Below, piece by piece: positions 17,343-27,100 of a stretch of 64,000 nucleotides of DNA. This DNA is from CAZJHX01 sp964545715 (lineage in GTDB: Bacteria; Myxococcota_A; UBA9042; GCA-2863065): assembly GCA_964545715.1 (NCBI GenBank), contig CAZJHX010000008.1, positions 1-64,000 on the forward strand, written 5' to 3'. The first letter of the stretch is position 1; every line of letters begins with the position of its first letter. Both the position numbers and the translations under genes were made by a program. The notes beneath the pieces are model-generated. The model ran no database searches and had not been told where the DNA came from. It saw nothing but the letters and a program-made list of their open reading frames with translations.

Positions 17343-18521
17343 ATGCGTTACACAATCCCCATCAGCGTGTTGTTGTTTGCTCTGGGATGCGGCGAGCGGG
17401 ATACCGCGCCGTTGATCGATGCGGGGACGTCGGACGGCGTGGGCGACATCATCGCGCCACCCAAGGACGTGCCGCCGCCTGACAAATTCGATCCCGGCTG
17501 TGTGCCGTCCATGACGTGTGCGGACTACGCGGGACAGTGCGGCGCGGCGCTCTCGGACGGGTGCGTCGGCACCATCGACTGTACGAACGCGTGCCCGGCG
17601 ACCGAGGTGTGCGGTGACGACGACCAGTGCGGCCCCAAGTGTGAGCCCGATTGCACCGACAAGTCGTGCGGTGACGACGGTTGTGGAGGGCAGTGTGGGA
17701 CGTGCTCTCCCGACCAGTCATGTGAAGGCGGCTACTGTGTGGACTCTGACCCGGCCAACTGCGAGGGGAAGGTCTGCGGTGATGACGGCGTCGGCGGAAG
17801 CTGTGGGCAGTGCGAGGACGGCGAGACGTGCGTGGATGGCCAATGCGAAGGCTGCACAGCCGACTGCCAGGACAAAGAGTGCGGGGACGACGGTTGCGGC
17901 GGTCAGTGCGGCGAGTGCGACGTGGACGGTAGCTGTGTAGATGGCCTGTGCGTGCCCCCGCCCACCGCTGACCCGCTGCTGGTGGTCAACGAGCTGCTGG
18001 CGGGGCCGGTCAACGACGACGTGGAAGGCGACGCCAACTGCGACGGCGTGCGGCACGCCGGCCACGACGAGTTCGTGGAGTTGGTGAACACCGGGGGGGC
18101 CGCGCAGGACCTGTCCAACGCGACGCTGTCCGACGACAAAGGCGTCAAGCACACGTTTGCCGACGGGACCACCCTGGCGGCAGGCGGCGTGCTCATCGTC
18201 TTTGGCGGCGGCACACCCACGCTGGACGGCAGCAGCGACAACGAGTCCGCGTGGTGCAAGAAGCTGCCCGACGGCGTGCAGGTGGTCGTGGCCAGCACGG
18301 GCGGCCTGTCGCTGAACAACACCGGGGACAGCGTGATCATCGCCACCGAGGGCGGCCAGCCGCTGGCGTCTCACACGTACGGTGACGGCGCCTCCGGCGA
18401 CAAGGGCCAGAGCCTGGTTCGCAGCCCGGAGCTGACCGGCGACTTTGTGCTGCACAGCGGTGTGGACGGCGCCATCGGCCCGCAGTCGCCTGGTGTGGGC
18501 GCCGACGGGACGCCTCACTGA
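17343..18521 (+). CDS. Cys-rich lipoprotein with C-terminal lamin-tail domain
   Basis: A 392-residue lipoprotein (MRYTIPISVLLFALGC). Residues about 50-205 are Cys-rich repeats with the motif C-x-D-K-x-C-G-D-D-G-C-G-G-x-C-G-x-C, repeated three to four times. Residues about 210-390 form a lamin-tail domain: LLVVNELLAGP, HDEFVELVNTGGAAQDLSNATLSD, LAAGGVLIVFGGG. Bacterial LTD proteins are usually surface-exposed and may bind DNA or carbohydrate. It is divergent from the DUF58 operon. The next gene probably starts on its stop codon. Confidence 0.85.
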   Translation: MRYTIPISVLLFALGCGERDTAPLIDAGTSDGVGDIIAPPKDVPPPDKFDPGCVPSMTCADYAGQCGAALSDGCVGTIDCTNACPATEVCGDDDQCGPKCEPDCTDKSCGDDGCGGQCGTCSPDQSCEGGYCVDSDPANCEGKVCGDDGVGGSCGQCEDGETCVDGQCEGCTADCQDKECGDDGCGGQCGECDVDGSCVDGLCVPPPTADPLLVVNELLAGPVNDDVEGDANCDGVRHAGHDEFVELVNTGGAAQDLSNATLSDDKGVKHTFADGTTLAAGGVLIVFGGGTPTLDGSSDNESAWCKKLPDGVQVVVASTGGLSLNNTGDSVIIATEGGQPLASHTYGDGASGDKGQSLVRSPELTGDFVLHSGVDGAIGPQSPGVGADGTPH

Positions 18522-20731
18522 GCCGCCTCTTCCTCGCTGCGCTGCTTCTGAGCGCTGTGGACGCGCAGGCCGCGTGTCGTCACGACATCAACGCCGCCGC
18601 GGGCGGGTATATCCGGGTTTACGGCAACGTTGGCGAGCCGCTATGTCAGGCGATTCTGAAGGCCGTAAAGCGTGTGCCGAAGCCTCATCGCAAGCTGCTG
18701 CATCGGCTGTCGATCGGCCGGGACTCCCTGCGCGCCGGCCCGGGCGTGGGTGGGCTGATCGACCGGCTGGCGCGCGAGAGCGAGTTTGCCCGCTACTACC
18801 GCGGCGACCACACGCTGCTCATCAGCGACGCCGGTGTTCGGCGGCCCGACCCGACGGCGCGCTGGACGGGCGGCCCGGTCTCGGCGTCCGATTGGGCCGC
18901 GCTGGAGAGGCTGGTCGGACCCGTCGCCGGGGCGGTGTCCCCGATGGACCTGCGGAGCGCGCCCGGGCTGCTGGACAAGGCGCTGCAGGCGGGCGTGGCG
19001 GCGCTGTGGGGCGGGCCGGTGAAGCTGGAGGACGTGCTGCTGCATATGTTCGGGCAGGTCGTGCTGCTGGCGCCGAGACCTGACGACGACCCTCTGGATC
19101 GCGCCAGGCGCTGGGCGGCGCTGTCCGGCTGGACGGACGACGACGCGGTGCCGGGCTACACGATGCGACGAGAGGCCCGGCCCACCGCGATCGTGCGCGC
19201 GGTGTTCAGCGGCAAGGCGGCCGGGCGCTATCGCCCCGGGCCCGGATCGCGCTTGGTGACTCCGCTGGCGCGCTTGTCGCCGCGCGCTGACTTCGGCGAG
19301 GCCTATCGCGTGGCGTGGACGACGCCGAGTCGGCTCACAAGGCTGGACCCGGCCAAGGCGCTGGCGCTCACGGCGCTGGGTTGGGCGGCGGACCGCGAAC
19401 GAGAGGTCCCCGGCCCGGCGGCAACCGAAGCGGCCTCCACGGCGCTGGCGGCCGGCGCGAGGGCGCTGCTGAACGGGGAGACCGGCCTGGCGGCGGAGGA
19501 CGCCGTGGCGATTGTGAAAGCGCATGCCGCTGCTCTGGGCGGCGTGGTGCTGCCTGCGCACCTGGTGGCGACCCGTCCGCCCGATCTGCCGGAGGCCGTG
19601 AGCGCCGACCTGCCTGACCAGGTTTTCGAACTGCTGGTCGGCGAGACCGTGGTTCGTGCGGCGCCCAAGTACGTCAACGACACCCTGGTGCGCGCGGCCG
19701 TCCACCGGTGGACCGGCGAGTCGGAGCGGGTTCAGGAGGCCGTGGACCTGGATACCGCCGGTAAGTCCAAGCAGGCGATGGCGCAGGTCCGTGCGATGAC
19801 AGGGGACGTGTTTGGGGCGCGCGCGCGCGCGGCGGCGCTGGTGAAGATCGCCGCCCGGCGGCTCAGCGCTGGCATGTGGACGCCCGTGGACTCCATTCTG
19901 GACAAGGTGCTGGCCGCCGCCAGGCAGGTGCCCGTGGCCGCCTGGCGCGCCGAGCTGCTTTACAAAGTCGCTTACGTCAATGCGGCGGCAGGCTTGTACG
20001 ACCGTGGCTTGGCGGTGTTGGAGGAGCTGGGCAAGGCGCCGGTCGCTCAACGTTATCGCGCGCGGCTGCTGGCTGAGATCGCGTTCTGGCGGGCGCGTGA
20101 GGGGTCGGCGGACGAGGGGCGGGCCCTGTTGAAGCGCGCCGAGGTCGCGGCCTCGGGCCTTCGCCCGCTGGTATGGCAGCGGGAGGTCGCAGCGGCGATC
20201 GCGGCGGCTCGGGCCAGCACCTTTGGCATGGATGTCGCCCTCGAGCAGGTGGCCACCACCGAGCCTGCGTTGCGCGCGGCGGTTCTGCAGGCGCTGGCGG
20301 CCCGAGCCGAGCCCCACGAGCTGAAGGAGCTGCTGGCCTTTGCACGGTCGGCGAAAGATGTGGGCATCCTTGTATCGCTGGCGCTGAAGATGCCGTCGCT
20401 GGTCGACGAAGCCGCCAAGCAGGTGCATCGCGTTCGGGGTCCGGCGCGCAGGACGAGGCTGATGGAGGGGCTGGCCCTGGTGGCGCTCGATCGGAACAGA
20501 AAGCTGGGCCTGAGCCTCGCGGCCCGGGTCGATCGCCGATATGCGGTGAACCTCGATCCGCGCGGCCTTGTGGCGGCTGAAGAGGCGGTCAAGCGCAACT
20601 TCACGGTCGCGCGCAAGCTGGCCAGGCTGATCGCCGATCGCCACCACAGGGCGCGCATCGAGGCCGTGATCGACAATCTGTCGGCGGACAAGTCGGACTG
20701 CAAGCGGTGTGTTAGAGCACCAATCAGATAG
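18518..20731 (+). CDS. exported helical-repeat protein, probable CTG start
   Basis: About 737 residues. The first ATG/GTG in frame (GTG at 18557) gives no signal peptide. Thirteen codons earlier a CTG at 18518 overlaps the previous stop as CTGA and yields LSRLFLAALLLSAVDAQA, a clear signal peptide cleaved before ACRHD. I therefore infer a CTG start with translational coupling. The mature protein is Ala/Leu/Arg-rich and helical, with TPR- or HEAT-like pairs in the second half (AAALVKIAARRLSAGMW, AELLYKVAYVNAAAGLYDRGLAVLEELG). I recognise no catalytic motif. It ends close to a long inverted repeat and faces the convergent gene at 20874. Confidence 0.75.
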   Translation: MSRLFLAALLLSAVDAQAACRHDINAAAGGYIRVYGNVGEPLCQAILKAVKRVPKPHRKLLHRLSIGRDSLRAGPGVGGLIDRLARESEFARYYRGDHTLLISDAGVRRPDPTARWTGGPVSASDWAALERLVGPVAGAVSPMDLRSAPGLLDKALQAGVAALWGGPVKLEDVLLHMFGQVVLLAPRPDDDPLDRARRWAALSGWTDDDAVPGYTMRREARPTAIVRAVFSGKAAGRYRPGPGSRLVTPLARLSPRADFGEAYRVAWTTPSRLTRLDPAKALALTALGWAADREREVPGPAATEAASTALAAGARALLNGETGLAAEDAVAIVKAHAAALGGVVLPAHLVATRPPDLPEAVSADLPDQVFELLVGETVVRAAPKYVNDTLVRAAVHRWTGESERVQEAVDLDTAGKSKQAMAQVRAMTGDVFGARARAAALVKIAARRLSAGMWTPVDSILDKVLAAARQVPVAAWRAELLYKVAYVNAAAGLYDRGLAVLEELGKAPVAQRYRARLLAEIAFWRAREGSADEGRALLKRAEVAASGLRPLVWQREVAAAIAAARASTFGMDVALEQVATTEPALRAAVLQALAARAEPHELKELLAFARSAKDVGILVSLALKMPSLVDEAAKQVHRVRGPARRTRLMEGLALVALDRNRKLGLSLAARVDRRYAVNLDPRGLVAAEEAVKRNFTVARKLARLIADRHHRARIEAVIDNLSADKSDCKRCVRAPIR

Positions 20732-20739
20732 TCACTTCG

Positions 20740-20849
20740 GCCCGCGAGACCGTTGGCGGGCGCTGCCGGCCCTGGAGGTCTCGGCGGGACAGGCAGTCCA
20801 GCACTTCGACCTCGGAAACCGGCAGCACCGCGCCATCGGTCTCGCGGGC
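20740..20849. repeat. long inverted repeat between convergent genes
   Basis: Arms 20740-20758 (GCCCGCGAGACCGTTGGCG) and 20831-20849 (CGCCATCGGTCTCGCGGGC) pair over 19 bp with one mismatch. An inner pair GCTGCCGG/CCGGCAGC continues the symmetry. It fills most of the 142-bp space between converging genes, so it could act as a bidirectional terminator or be a palindromic repeat element. Confidence 0.6.
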
Positions 20850-20873
20850 GTGAGCGACTACCCGATCGGCGCT

Positions 20874-21665
20874 CTAGAAGGCGCCGATTCCGGCGGTGAG
20901 GTTCAGGCCGTAGGCGAACCAGGCGCGGCTGGGCTCTTCTTTGTTGAACCGGGCATGGGGCATGGCGCCCCCGGCCATGTAGGCGCCCAGTCGCAGAAAG
21001 TGCAGGACCGGGATGCCGCGGAACAGGTCCAGGCTGACCCCGGCAAACGCTGCGGGAAAGGCGCCGGAGACCTGCCCGGTGGTGTCTCCCTGCTCGTTGG
21101 TGTCGCTGTCGCAGTCGCGTCCGTAGCCGGCTTCATTCATGCAGTACGTGCCGTCCGCGGTGACGCCGGTGACGGAGGCGCCGCCGGTCACGTGCAGCTC
21201 AGCCCATCGGTTTTTGGGTGTTACGCGCACGTCGACGCCCAGCTCTACGCCACCGCGCGTCATCTCGTAGCTGGCGCCGCGCTCCGAGCCGCTTGCGTGC
21301 GTTGCGTAGCCGGTGAGGCCAAGCGCCACGCGCTCTCCCTCGTCCAGAAAGGTGCGATATCGGATCATCGGCTCGAAGTAGCCGCCGTCAAAAGAACCGA
21401 CCCAGCGCCCGCCGATGCCCAGGCCTTTGGTGGGCAGCAGCTTGCCGGCGTCGACCATGACCGCCAGCTGGGTCACGCTGCCGCCGGACTCCTGCTCCTT
21501 GACGGTGTCGCTCACGTGCCAGCCCGGCACGGTGGCGCCCTGGAGCTCGACGCCGGCGCGATCCTGCGGCACGACGTTGTTTAGAGTAGCGCCCGCCATG
21601 GGTCCCAGCTGTGTACAACCCAGGCTCAGCGTCGCCGTCACGATAACAATAATACTGCGGTTCAT
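20874..21665 (-). CDS. hypothetical lipoprotein, possible outer-membrane beta protein
   Basis: A 263-residue lipoprotein. I chose the ATG at 21665 because GGAGG lies seven bases upstream and the protein then opens with MNRSIIVIVTATLSLGC. The rest alternates short amphipathic beta strands (GIGGRWVGSFDGGYFEPMIRYRTFL, GGVELGVDVRVTPKNRWAELHVTGGASVTG) and ends in a phenylalanine (LNLTAGIGAF), a pattern common to outer-membrane barrels. The lipobox and the barrel-like pattern are in tension. It may be a lipidated beta protein of the envelope. Function unknown. Confidence 0.75.
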   Translation of the reverse strand: MNRSIIVIVTATLSLGCTQLGPMAGATLNNVVPQDRAGVELQGATVPGWHVSDTVKEQESGGSVTQLAVMVDAGKLLPTKGLGIGGRWVGSFDGGYFEPMIRYRTFLDEGERVALGLTGYATHASGSERGASYEMTRGGVELGVDVRVTPKNRWAELHVTGGASVTGVTADGTYCMNEAGYGRDCDSDTNEQGDTTGQVSGAFPAAFAGVSLDLFRGIPVLHFLRLGAYMAGGAMPHARFNKEEPSRAWFAYGLNLTAGIGAF

Positions 21666-21739
21666 TTTGGGTCCTCCAACTACCCCGCGCTTGCTTGAGA
21701 CCAAAGCAAGGGCCGTGCCGTTGCGGACCAGTGGCGCGA

Positions 21740-22060
21740 TTAGACCGAGAAGGAAGAGCCGCAGCCGCAGGTCTTGTCCGCGTTGGGATTGCGGAAGACG
21801 AACCCGGTGCCGATCATGCCGCTGGTGACGTCGATGACCATCCCCTCGAGAAACTTGTAACTCTTGGGATCACAAAAGATCTTTGGGTGGTCGCCAAACA
21901 CGTGGTCCGTGTCGCGGGCGGCGGTCTCAAAGTCGATGTCGTAGGAGAGGCCGGAGCAGCCGCCGCCTCGGACCATCACTCGGATACCGACCAGGTCGCG
22001 CTCGTCGCGCGCGGCGACCGTTTCAAGGTAGGTCGCGCACGCTTCGGTCATCTCAATCAT
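21740..22060 (-). CDS. IscA/ErpA-type iron-sulfur cluster assembly protein
   Basis: A 106-residue A-type carrier. The three conserved cysteines are Cys35 in RGGGCSGLSYDIDF and Cys98/Cys100 in the C-terminal TCGCGSSFSV. Such proteins accept Fe-S clusters from the ISC or SUF scaffold and pass them to apoproteins. I chose the ATG at 22060. No Shine-Dalgarno is visible, but a promoter-like TTGCCG-16-TAAACT ends seven bases upstream, which suggests a leaderless mRNA. The longer frame to 22147 has no family support. No other ISC or SUF gene is adjacent. Confidence 0.93.
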   Translation of the reverse strand: MIEMTEACATYLETVAARDERDLVGIRVMVRGGGCSGLSYDIDFETAARDTDHVFGDHPKIFCDPKSYKFLEGMVIDVTSGMIGTGFVFRNPNADKTCGCGSSFSV

Positions 22061-22067
22061 GTGAGGA

Positions 22068-22095
22068 AGTTTAACACTCGGCGGCCGGACGGCAA
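22068..22095 (-). promoter_or_regulatory. promoter-like sequence upstream of the A-type Fe-S carrier gene
   Basis: On the minus strand TTGCCG (22095-22090) and TAAACT (22073-22068), spacing 16. The -10 box ends seven bases before the ATG at 22060, implying a leaderless or near-leaderless transcript. Confidence 0.4.
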
Positions 22096-22158
22096 GCCAA
22101 GTTTCGGCGATGTGCCCGCAGGACTCATCAGGATGCCGAGAGGACATCGGAGTATCGC

Positions 22159-22214
22159 CGCCCGCAGGAGCGGGCGCCTCCCACCCGCGAGGGGTGGCTC
22201 GGCAGGATGCCGAG
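22159..22214. repeat. three consecutive perfect hairpins
   Basis: In the 179-bp gap between the PLD gene and the Fe-S carrier gene three perfect stems follow each other: CGCCCGC-AGGA-GCGGGCG (22159-22176), CCACCC-GCGAG-GGGTGG (22181-22197) and CTCGGC-AGGAT-GCCGAG (22198-22214). CAGGATGCCGAG occurs both here and at about 22130. Possibly a terminator array after the PLD gene or a repeat element. Confidence 0.6.
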
Positions 22215-22239
22215 GGGGGTAACGTGGAGGACTACAGCC

Positions 22240-24012
22240 CTATAGGTCGCAGAACATGTGGCTCTCGGGGTGCTTGCGGTAGGCCTCGCTGTTGATCGCG
22301 GGGCAGTTGGCCTTGATGGCGGCCTTGACCTCGGTCACCTCGTTCCAGTCCAGCGCCATGGCGTCGAAGACGATGGGGAAGGAGTCCGTCGCGTTCTCGA
22401 TGGTGTGAATCAGCGAGTCCTTGAGGCCCTCGGCGCGGCCGGTGACCCACATGGTCTCGAAGTGCGACTCGAACTGCTGAACCAGGTCGCCGAAGGCGCC
22501 CGACTCGTAGATGGCCACGTTCTCGAGCGTGTTGTGCTCGGCGTTGTCGGACAGGTTGTAGCTGCCGCTGGCCAGGGTCTGGCCGTCGAAGATGATGAAC
22601 TTGTTGTGCATCTGCGGCGAGTAGCTGTAGTGCCAGCGGTACGCGTAGTACTTGTAGCGCACCTCGATGCCGGCATCGTGTAGCGCGTAACCGAAGAGGA
22701 AGCCGGTATCCATGCACTTCTGCTGCTTGGACTCGCTGCTGCCCGCGTTCTCCAGGCACGTCTCCAGCTTGTCCTCCTGCTTACCGTGGTACCACTTGGA
22801 GATGTACTCCTGGCTGTCCAGGTACACCCGGATGTCCATGTGCGGCTCGGCCTGGGCCTTGGCCATGAGGGCCTCGGAGACCGGGCGGGAGCGCAGGTGG
22901 CCGCTGGCGACGTGGATGGACGACTGGGCGGCCCAGATCATCTCGACCAGCTTGTCCGAGACCGTGTTGCGGCCGCTGACCGAGCTGAAGGTCGGACCGT
23001 GGGACGTGATCTTGGTTTTGAAGTTGTCGCTGGTGAAGATGGCGTCGAAGTTGGCGTTGTCCTCGATGTCGCTCTCCTCGATGGTCGCCGAGGCGAACCA
23101 GTTGAAGCTCTCGACCCAGACGAAGTCGCGGCTGAACTCCCACATCAGGTTGAACTCGCGCTGGAAGCGGAGGAGCGCCTCGTTGTTGCCGCGCAGGATG
23201 ACCGTGTTCTCGTCGTAGCGGGTGGCGGCTGAGCGCGACCAGTTGGCGCTGCCCGTGATCAGCGTGCCGGTGGCAGCGCGGTCGAGGCTGTCGAAGGGGC
23301 CGTCGACGATGGCGTATTTGTGATGCATGATCTTGTTGATCCAGCGGACGTCCACGCCGATCTCCTCGAGCTTGGCCGACTTGGTGCCCGCGGGGCTGCT
23401 CTTGTCCTTCTTGCCGGACTCAAAGACCATCCGCACGCTCACGCCACGCTCCACGGCGGCTTCCAGCGCTGCCGAGATCGCCGAGTCGCTGAAGCTGTAC
23501 ATGGCGATATCGACCGAGGTGGTCGCGCCGTTGATGGCCTCGACAACCTTCGTCAGGTGGCTGTTCTCGTAAGGCTGCGGCGAGAAGACGACCTCGACCC
23601 CCGTGGTGGCGCTGGCGCACAGCGGTGTGACGTGCGCGACCAGCTGGCGGAAGGCCGCCTTGCCGACGTACGGCACGTCGTCCAGCTCGCCGATCGTGTG
23701 CAGCTGGCGGTCGTCCGCGGTGCCCAGCACGCCGTCGTCACCGGCACGGTGCGCGAAGATGTTGTTGCAGGCGCGGGTGTGAACCCCGGCCGCCTTCATG
23801 GTCGCGACATCGCTGGTGTCCAGGTTCACAAAGACCAGGACCTGCGCCAGCTCGCAGTCAGTGAAGGGGCCGTCCGCTTTGCCGGCGGTGCTGCCGATGT
23901 CGTTGACGCCGTCGATGCCGTCCGTGGTCAGGTCCGTCATCTCCTCGCCACAGGCGGAGACGAGACAGGCGATACCGAAGGTCAACAGGAAGGTACGTGC
24001 AGCAGCAAACAT
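22240..24012 (-). CDS. phospholipase D-like lipoprotein with two HKD motifs
   Basis: A 590-residue lipoprotein (ATG at 24012, MFAAARTFLLTFGIACLVSAC). After a linker comes a short helix-hairpin-helix-like segment (IGELDDVPYVGKAAFRQLVAHV). Two PLD repeats follow: HHKYAIVDG (H230, K232, D237) with TGSANWS, and MHNKFIIFDG with SGSYNLSD. Both HxK(x)4D motifs are complete, so it is probably active as a phosphodiesterase (phospholipase, nuclease or transphosphatidylase) on the cell surface or in the periplasm. The lipid anchor and HhH segment would fit an extracellular nuclease or lipase used against prey, but that is inference. A 7-bp inverted repeat lies just upstream. Confidence 0.92.
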   Translation of the reverse strand: MFAAARTFLLTFGIACLVSACGEEMTDLTTDGIDGVNDIGSTAGKADGPFTDCELAQVLVFVNLDTSDVATMKAAGVHTRACNNIFAHRAGDDGVLGTADDRQLHTIGELDDVPYVGKAAFRQLVAHVTPLCASATTGVEVVFSPQPYENSHLTKVVEAINGATTSVDIAMYSFSDSAISAALEAAVERGVSVRMVFESGKKDKSSPAGTKSAKLEEIGVDVRWINKIMHHKYAIVDGPFDSLDRAATGTLITGSANWSRSAATRYDENTVILRGNNEALLRFQREFNLMWEFSRDFVWVESFNWFASATIEESDIEDNANFDAIFTSDNFKTKITSHGPTFSSVSGRNTVSDKLVEMIWAAQSSIHVASGHLRSRPVSEALMAKAQAEPHMDIRVYLDSQEYISKWYHGKQEDKLETCLENAGSSESKQQKCMDTGFLFGYALHDAGIEVRYKYYAYRWHYSYSPQMHNKFIIFDGQTLASGSYNLSDNAEHNTLENVAIYESGAFGDLVQQFESHFETMWVTGRAEGLKDSLIHTIENATDSFPIVFDAMALDWNEVTEVKAAIKANCPAINSEAYRKHPESHMFCDL

Positions 24013-24018
24013 GGTCGC

Positions 24019-24050
24019 GGTCCCCAAAGTGAGTGTGTGTCGCGGGGACC
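24019..24050. promoter_or_regulatory. inverted repeat upstream of PLD-like gene
   Basis: GGTCCCC (24019-24025) and GGGGACC (24044-24050) form a perfect 7-bp dyad with an 18-bp spacer immediately upstream of the PLD-like start codon at 24012. It could be an operator or a 5'-UTR hairpin. Confidence 0.35.
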
Positions 24051-24150
24051 ACAGCCCCCACTGGCCAACCTCTTGAGCAATGGTTGTGCCAACGAAATAA
24101 ATGGGGGACTGCGACGGGGTGGGGGGAACGAACCCCAGGGTTGAACGCGC

Positions 24151-27100
24151 TTAGGACTCGAGGCTCTTGCTGATCTCTTCCACCTGACCGGCCTGTGTGC
24201 TGACCGTCTCCTTGCTGCGCTCCAGGCTCTCCTTACCGACGTTCAGCATGCCTTTCAGGTTGCCCAGCATAGAATAGATGTCGGCGTCGCCGGACAGCAG
24301 CGCCGGAACGCTGGCAGCCAGGCGCAGGAGGTCGTTGATCTGCTTGCCGACCTCCACCTCGACCCGGGCCCACGCCTTCAGATCCTCTTCCAACTGGTCC
24401 TGGTGCTTGGTCACGACGGCGCGCAGCTCAGCCATTTGCGGCGTAACGGTCGCGCCGCTCAGACCCACTGGGCCGCCACCGTTGCCCTCGGCCTGCGCGG
24501 CGATGGCCAGCTCCAGGTCGCTCATCAGCTGCTCGGTGCGAGCCTCCAGCATGGCGACCTGCTCTTCGTGCTCGGCCTTCATCGCCGCGATCTGATCGTC
24601 GTCCGTCGGCGGTGGCGTAGAGGCGCGGGCCTGCTCCAGCTCCGCAGACAACGTGTCCGCCGTCGCGGCGCGCTGCTCTGCATCGGCCAGGGCCGCACGC
24701 AGCCGCCCCGCATCCTCCGCGATGGCTTGCGCGGCGGCCAGCGACTCACGCAGGGACGCCTTCTCGTTCTCGGCGTCAGCCAGCGCGTCTTCCAGCTTCA
24801 CGGCGTCGACGCCGTCCATCTCTGCTTCACGCAGCGTCTGGCGCAGCGTCTCGGCGTTGGCGCGCAGGGTGTCCAGCTGCCGCTGAGCTTCCGTGTTCGC
24901 GGCGATAGCCGCCTGCTCGGAAGCGCGTGCCGTCGCCAGGCGCTCTTCCAGCTCCGTGATGATGTCCGACAGGCCGGCGTCCTGGTGGCCACCCTCGGTG
25001 ATCTTCTCCAGACGTGCCACCTGCTCTGCCAGCGCGTCGCGGTCTGCGGCCGCCAGCGCGATCTCTTCCTGGCTCGCTGACAGCGCCGCCATCGTCTGCT
25101 CCAGGTCCTGGCTGCGCTCGTGCAGCGACGCCTCCAGGGCCTCGATCTCCGCCGGGCTCGAGTCGGAAGCCGACGCCACGAGCTTCTGCAGCTGACCTGT
25201 CTGGGCTTCCGCCTCGTCCGCCCGCTTCTCCGCGAGCGCAGTCGATGCCTTGAGCGCATCGGTCTGTGCCTTGGCCTCCTCGATCCATTTGTCGGCCGCG
25301 TCCGCGCGACCTGTCGCCTCAGCCACCATGACCGCGGCCTCTTCAGCGCGAGCCTCTGCGGCCGTCGCGCGCTCTTCCGCCGCGCCCAGCAACGCCTCGG
25401 CGGTCTCGGCTCGACTCTTGATCTCCTCGGCCTCCGTGCGTGCCCACGCCAGCTCGGCCTCGGCCGCGCTCAGCGTCTCGTTGGCGTCCGCCTGCGCGTG
25501 CATCTGCGCGGTGTCGGTGGCCGCCTTCATCGCGTGCGCCTTCTCCACCACGGCCAGCGCCTGGGTCAATTGCGCCTCAAGGTCCGTGGCGCGCGCCTGC
25601 GCCTCTTTCAGCTTTTGCTTGGACCGCGTGCGCTGCGCGGCCATCACCTCGGCGATGTCATGCTCTCCGCTGCGGGCGCTCTCCAGCTCCGCCTGCACGC
25701 CAGCCAGCTCCTCGTTGGCCTGCTCGGCCGCGGCGCGCTGCGCAGCCTCGGCCGCCTGGGCCGCCGCCAGCTCGTCGGTTCGTGCCTGCAGCGCCTCGTT
25801 GGCGGTCTCGGTCTCGGCGGCCGCCGACGTCGCGGCGAGCTGAGCCGCCTCGGCCGCTGTCGCCGTCTGCTGCAGGTCCACCACCAGCTTGTCGCGCTCT
25901 GCGACCAGCTTCTCCTGCTGCTCCTTCAGCCCGTCGCGCTCCGCCAGGATCGCCTGCCGCTCCGCTTCGCCCGCGTCGGTGGCGCGGTCGAGCTGGGCCG
26001 TGGCCGCCTGCAGGTCCGCGTGCAGCTCCTCGGCGGCGGCGTGCAGCGTCTGCTTGTCCGCGACCAGCGTGTCTCTCTCCGCCTCCAGCTCGGCCTGATC
26101 GGCCTGCGCCTGCGCAACGGCCGCCTCCAGCTCCGCTTGGAACGCGTCGCGCTCGGCGGCAGCCACCTCGGCAGCGCTTCCGGCGCTCTCGGCGTCGCCG
26201 CGCGCGGCATCCAGCTCGGCCTGCAGCGCCTGCTGCTGCTGAGCGGCCTCTTCCGACTGGGCCCTGGCCGCGTCACGCTCGGCGGTCATGCTTGCCAGGT
26301 TCTTCTCCAGCTCCTCAGCAGCAGCCTCCCTGAGCAGCTGTTCGGCGTCCAGCTGGCTGGACGAGACCTCGATCTCCTCGCGCGCTGTGTCCAGCGCCTG
26401 CGCCGTGGTCTGCAGCTCCTGCCGTGCCGCCTCCAACGCCGCGGCTGTCGACGCAGCCTCGGCCGCCAGCTCCTGGCGGGATGCCTCCGCCTCCGCCGCG
26501 CCCGCCTCAAGAGAGGCCACGGCTGTTTCGAGCTCTGCCGCTCGCGCTGACCCGGTCTCAAGCTGGGCCGTCAACTCCTGGTTTTGGGCGGCGAGCGCCT
26601 GGTGCGCCTCATCGGCCGCCGCAGCGGCTGCCTCGGCAGCCGTGCCCTTCTCCGCCAGCTCCGCAGCAAGCGCATCCCGCGCTGCCGCCAGCTCATCGAT
26701 GGCGTTGGCTGCGGCCGTCAAGTCGTCGACAGTCGTGTCCAGGCGTGCACGCGCCGAATCCCGGTCCGTCTGCAGGGCAGCCAGCGCCTCGGTCGCCTCG
26801 TCCAGGGATGCCTGAACCGTGTCGCGCTCGGCGGCCGACTCTTCCAGCGCCGTCGCAGCGCTCTCCAGCTCGCCGGTCAGCGTCTCCAGATCCGTCGCCA
26901 GCGCTGTGAGAGACTCCACGGCCTCATCGCGCTCAGCGGCTGTGCTGCTGATCTCGGCCCGAGCCGCGTCGCGCTCACCGGTCACGGCGTCGATCGCGGC
27001 CTGAGTCTCGTCCAGCTGCTGCGCGGCGGCCTCGAGCAGGTTGGCCGACTCGTCGCGGGTGGCGGTCAGCCGCTCGACCTCCGCTGTCGCGGCGTCGCGC

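Noticed and set aside
24001..24150. tRNA or small RNA gene in the gap after the giant coiled-coil gene
   Set aside because: Only GC-rich short inverted repeats are visible; no cloverleaf could be folded by eye.
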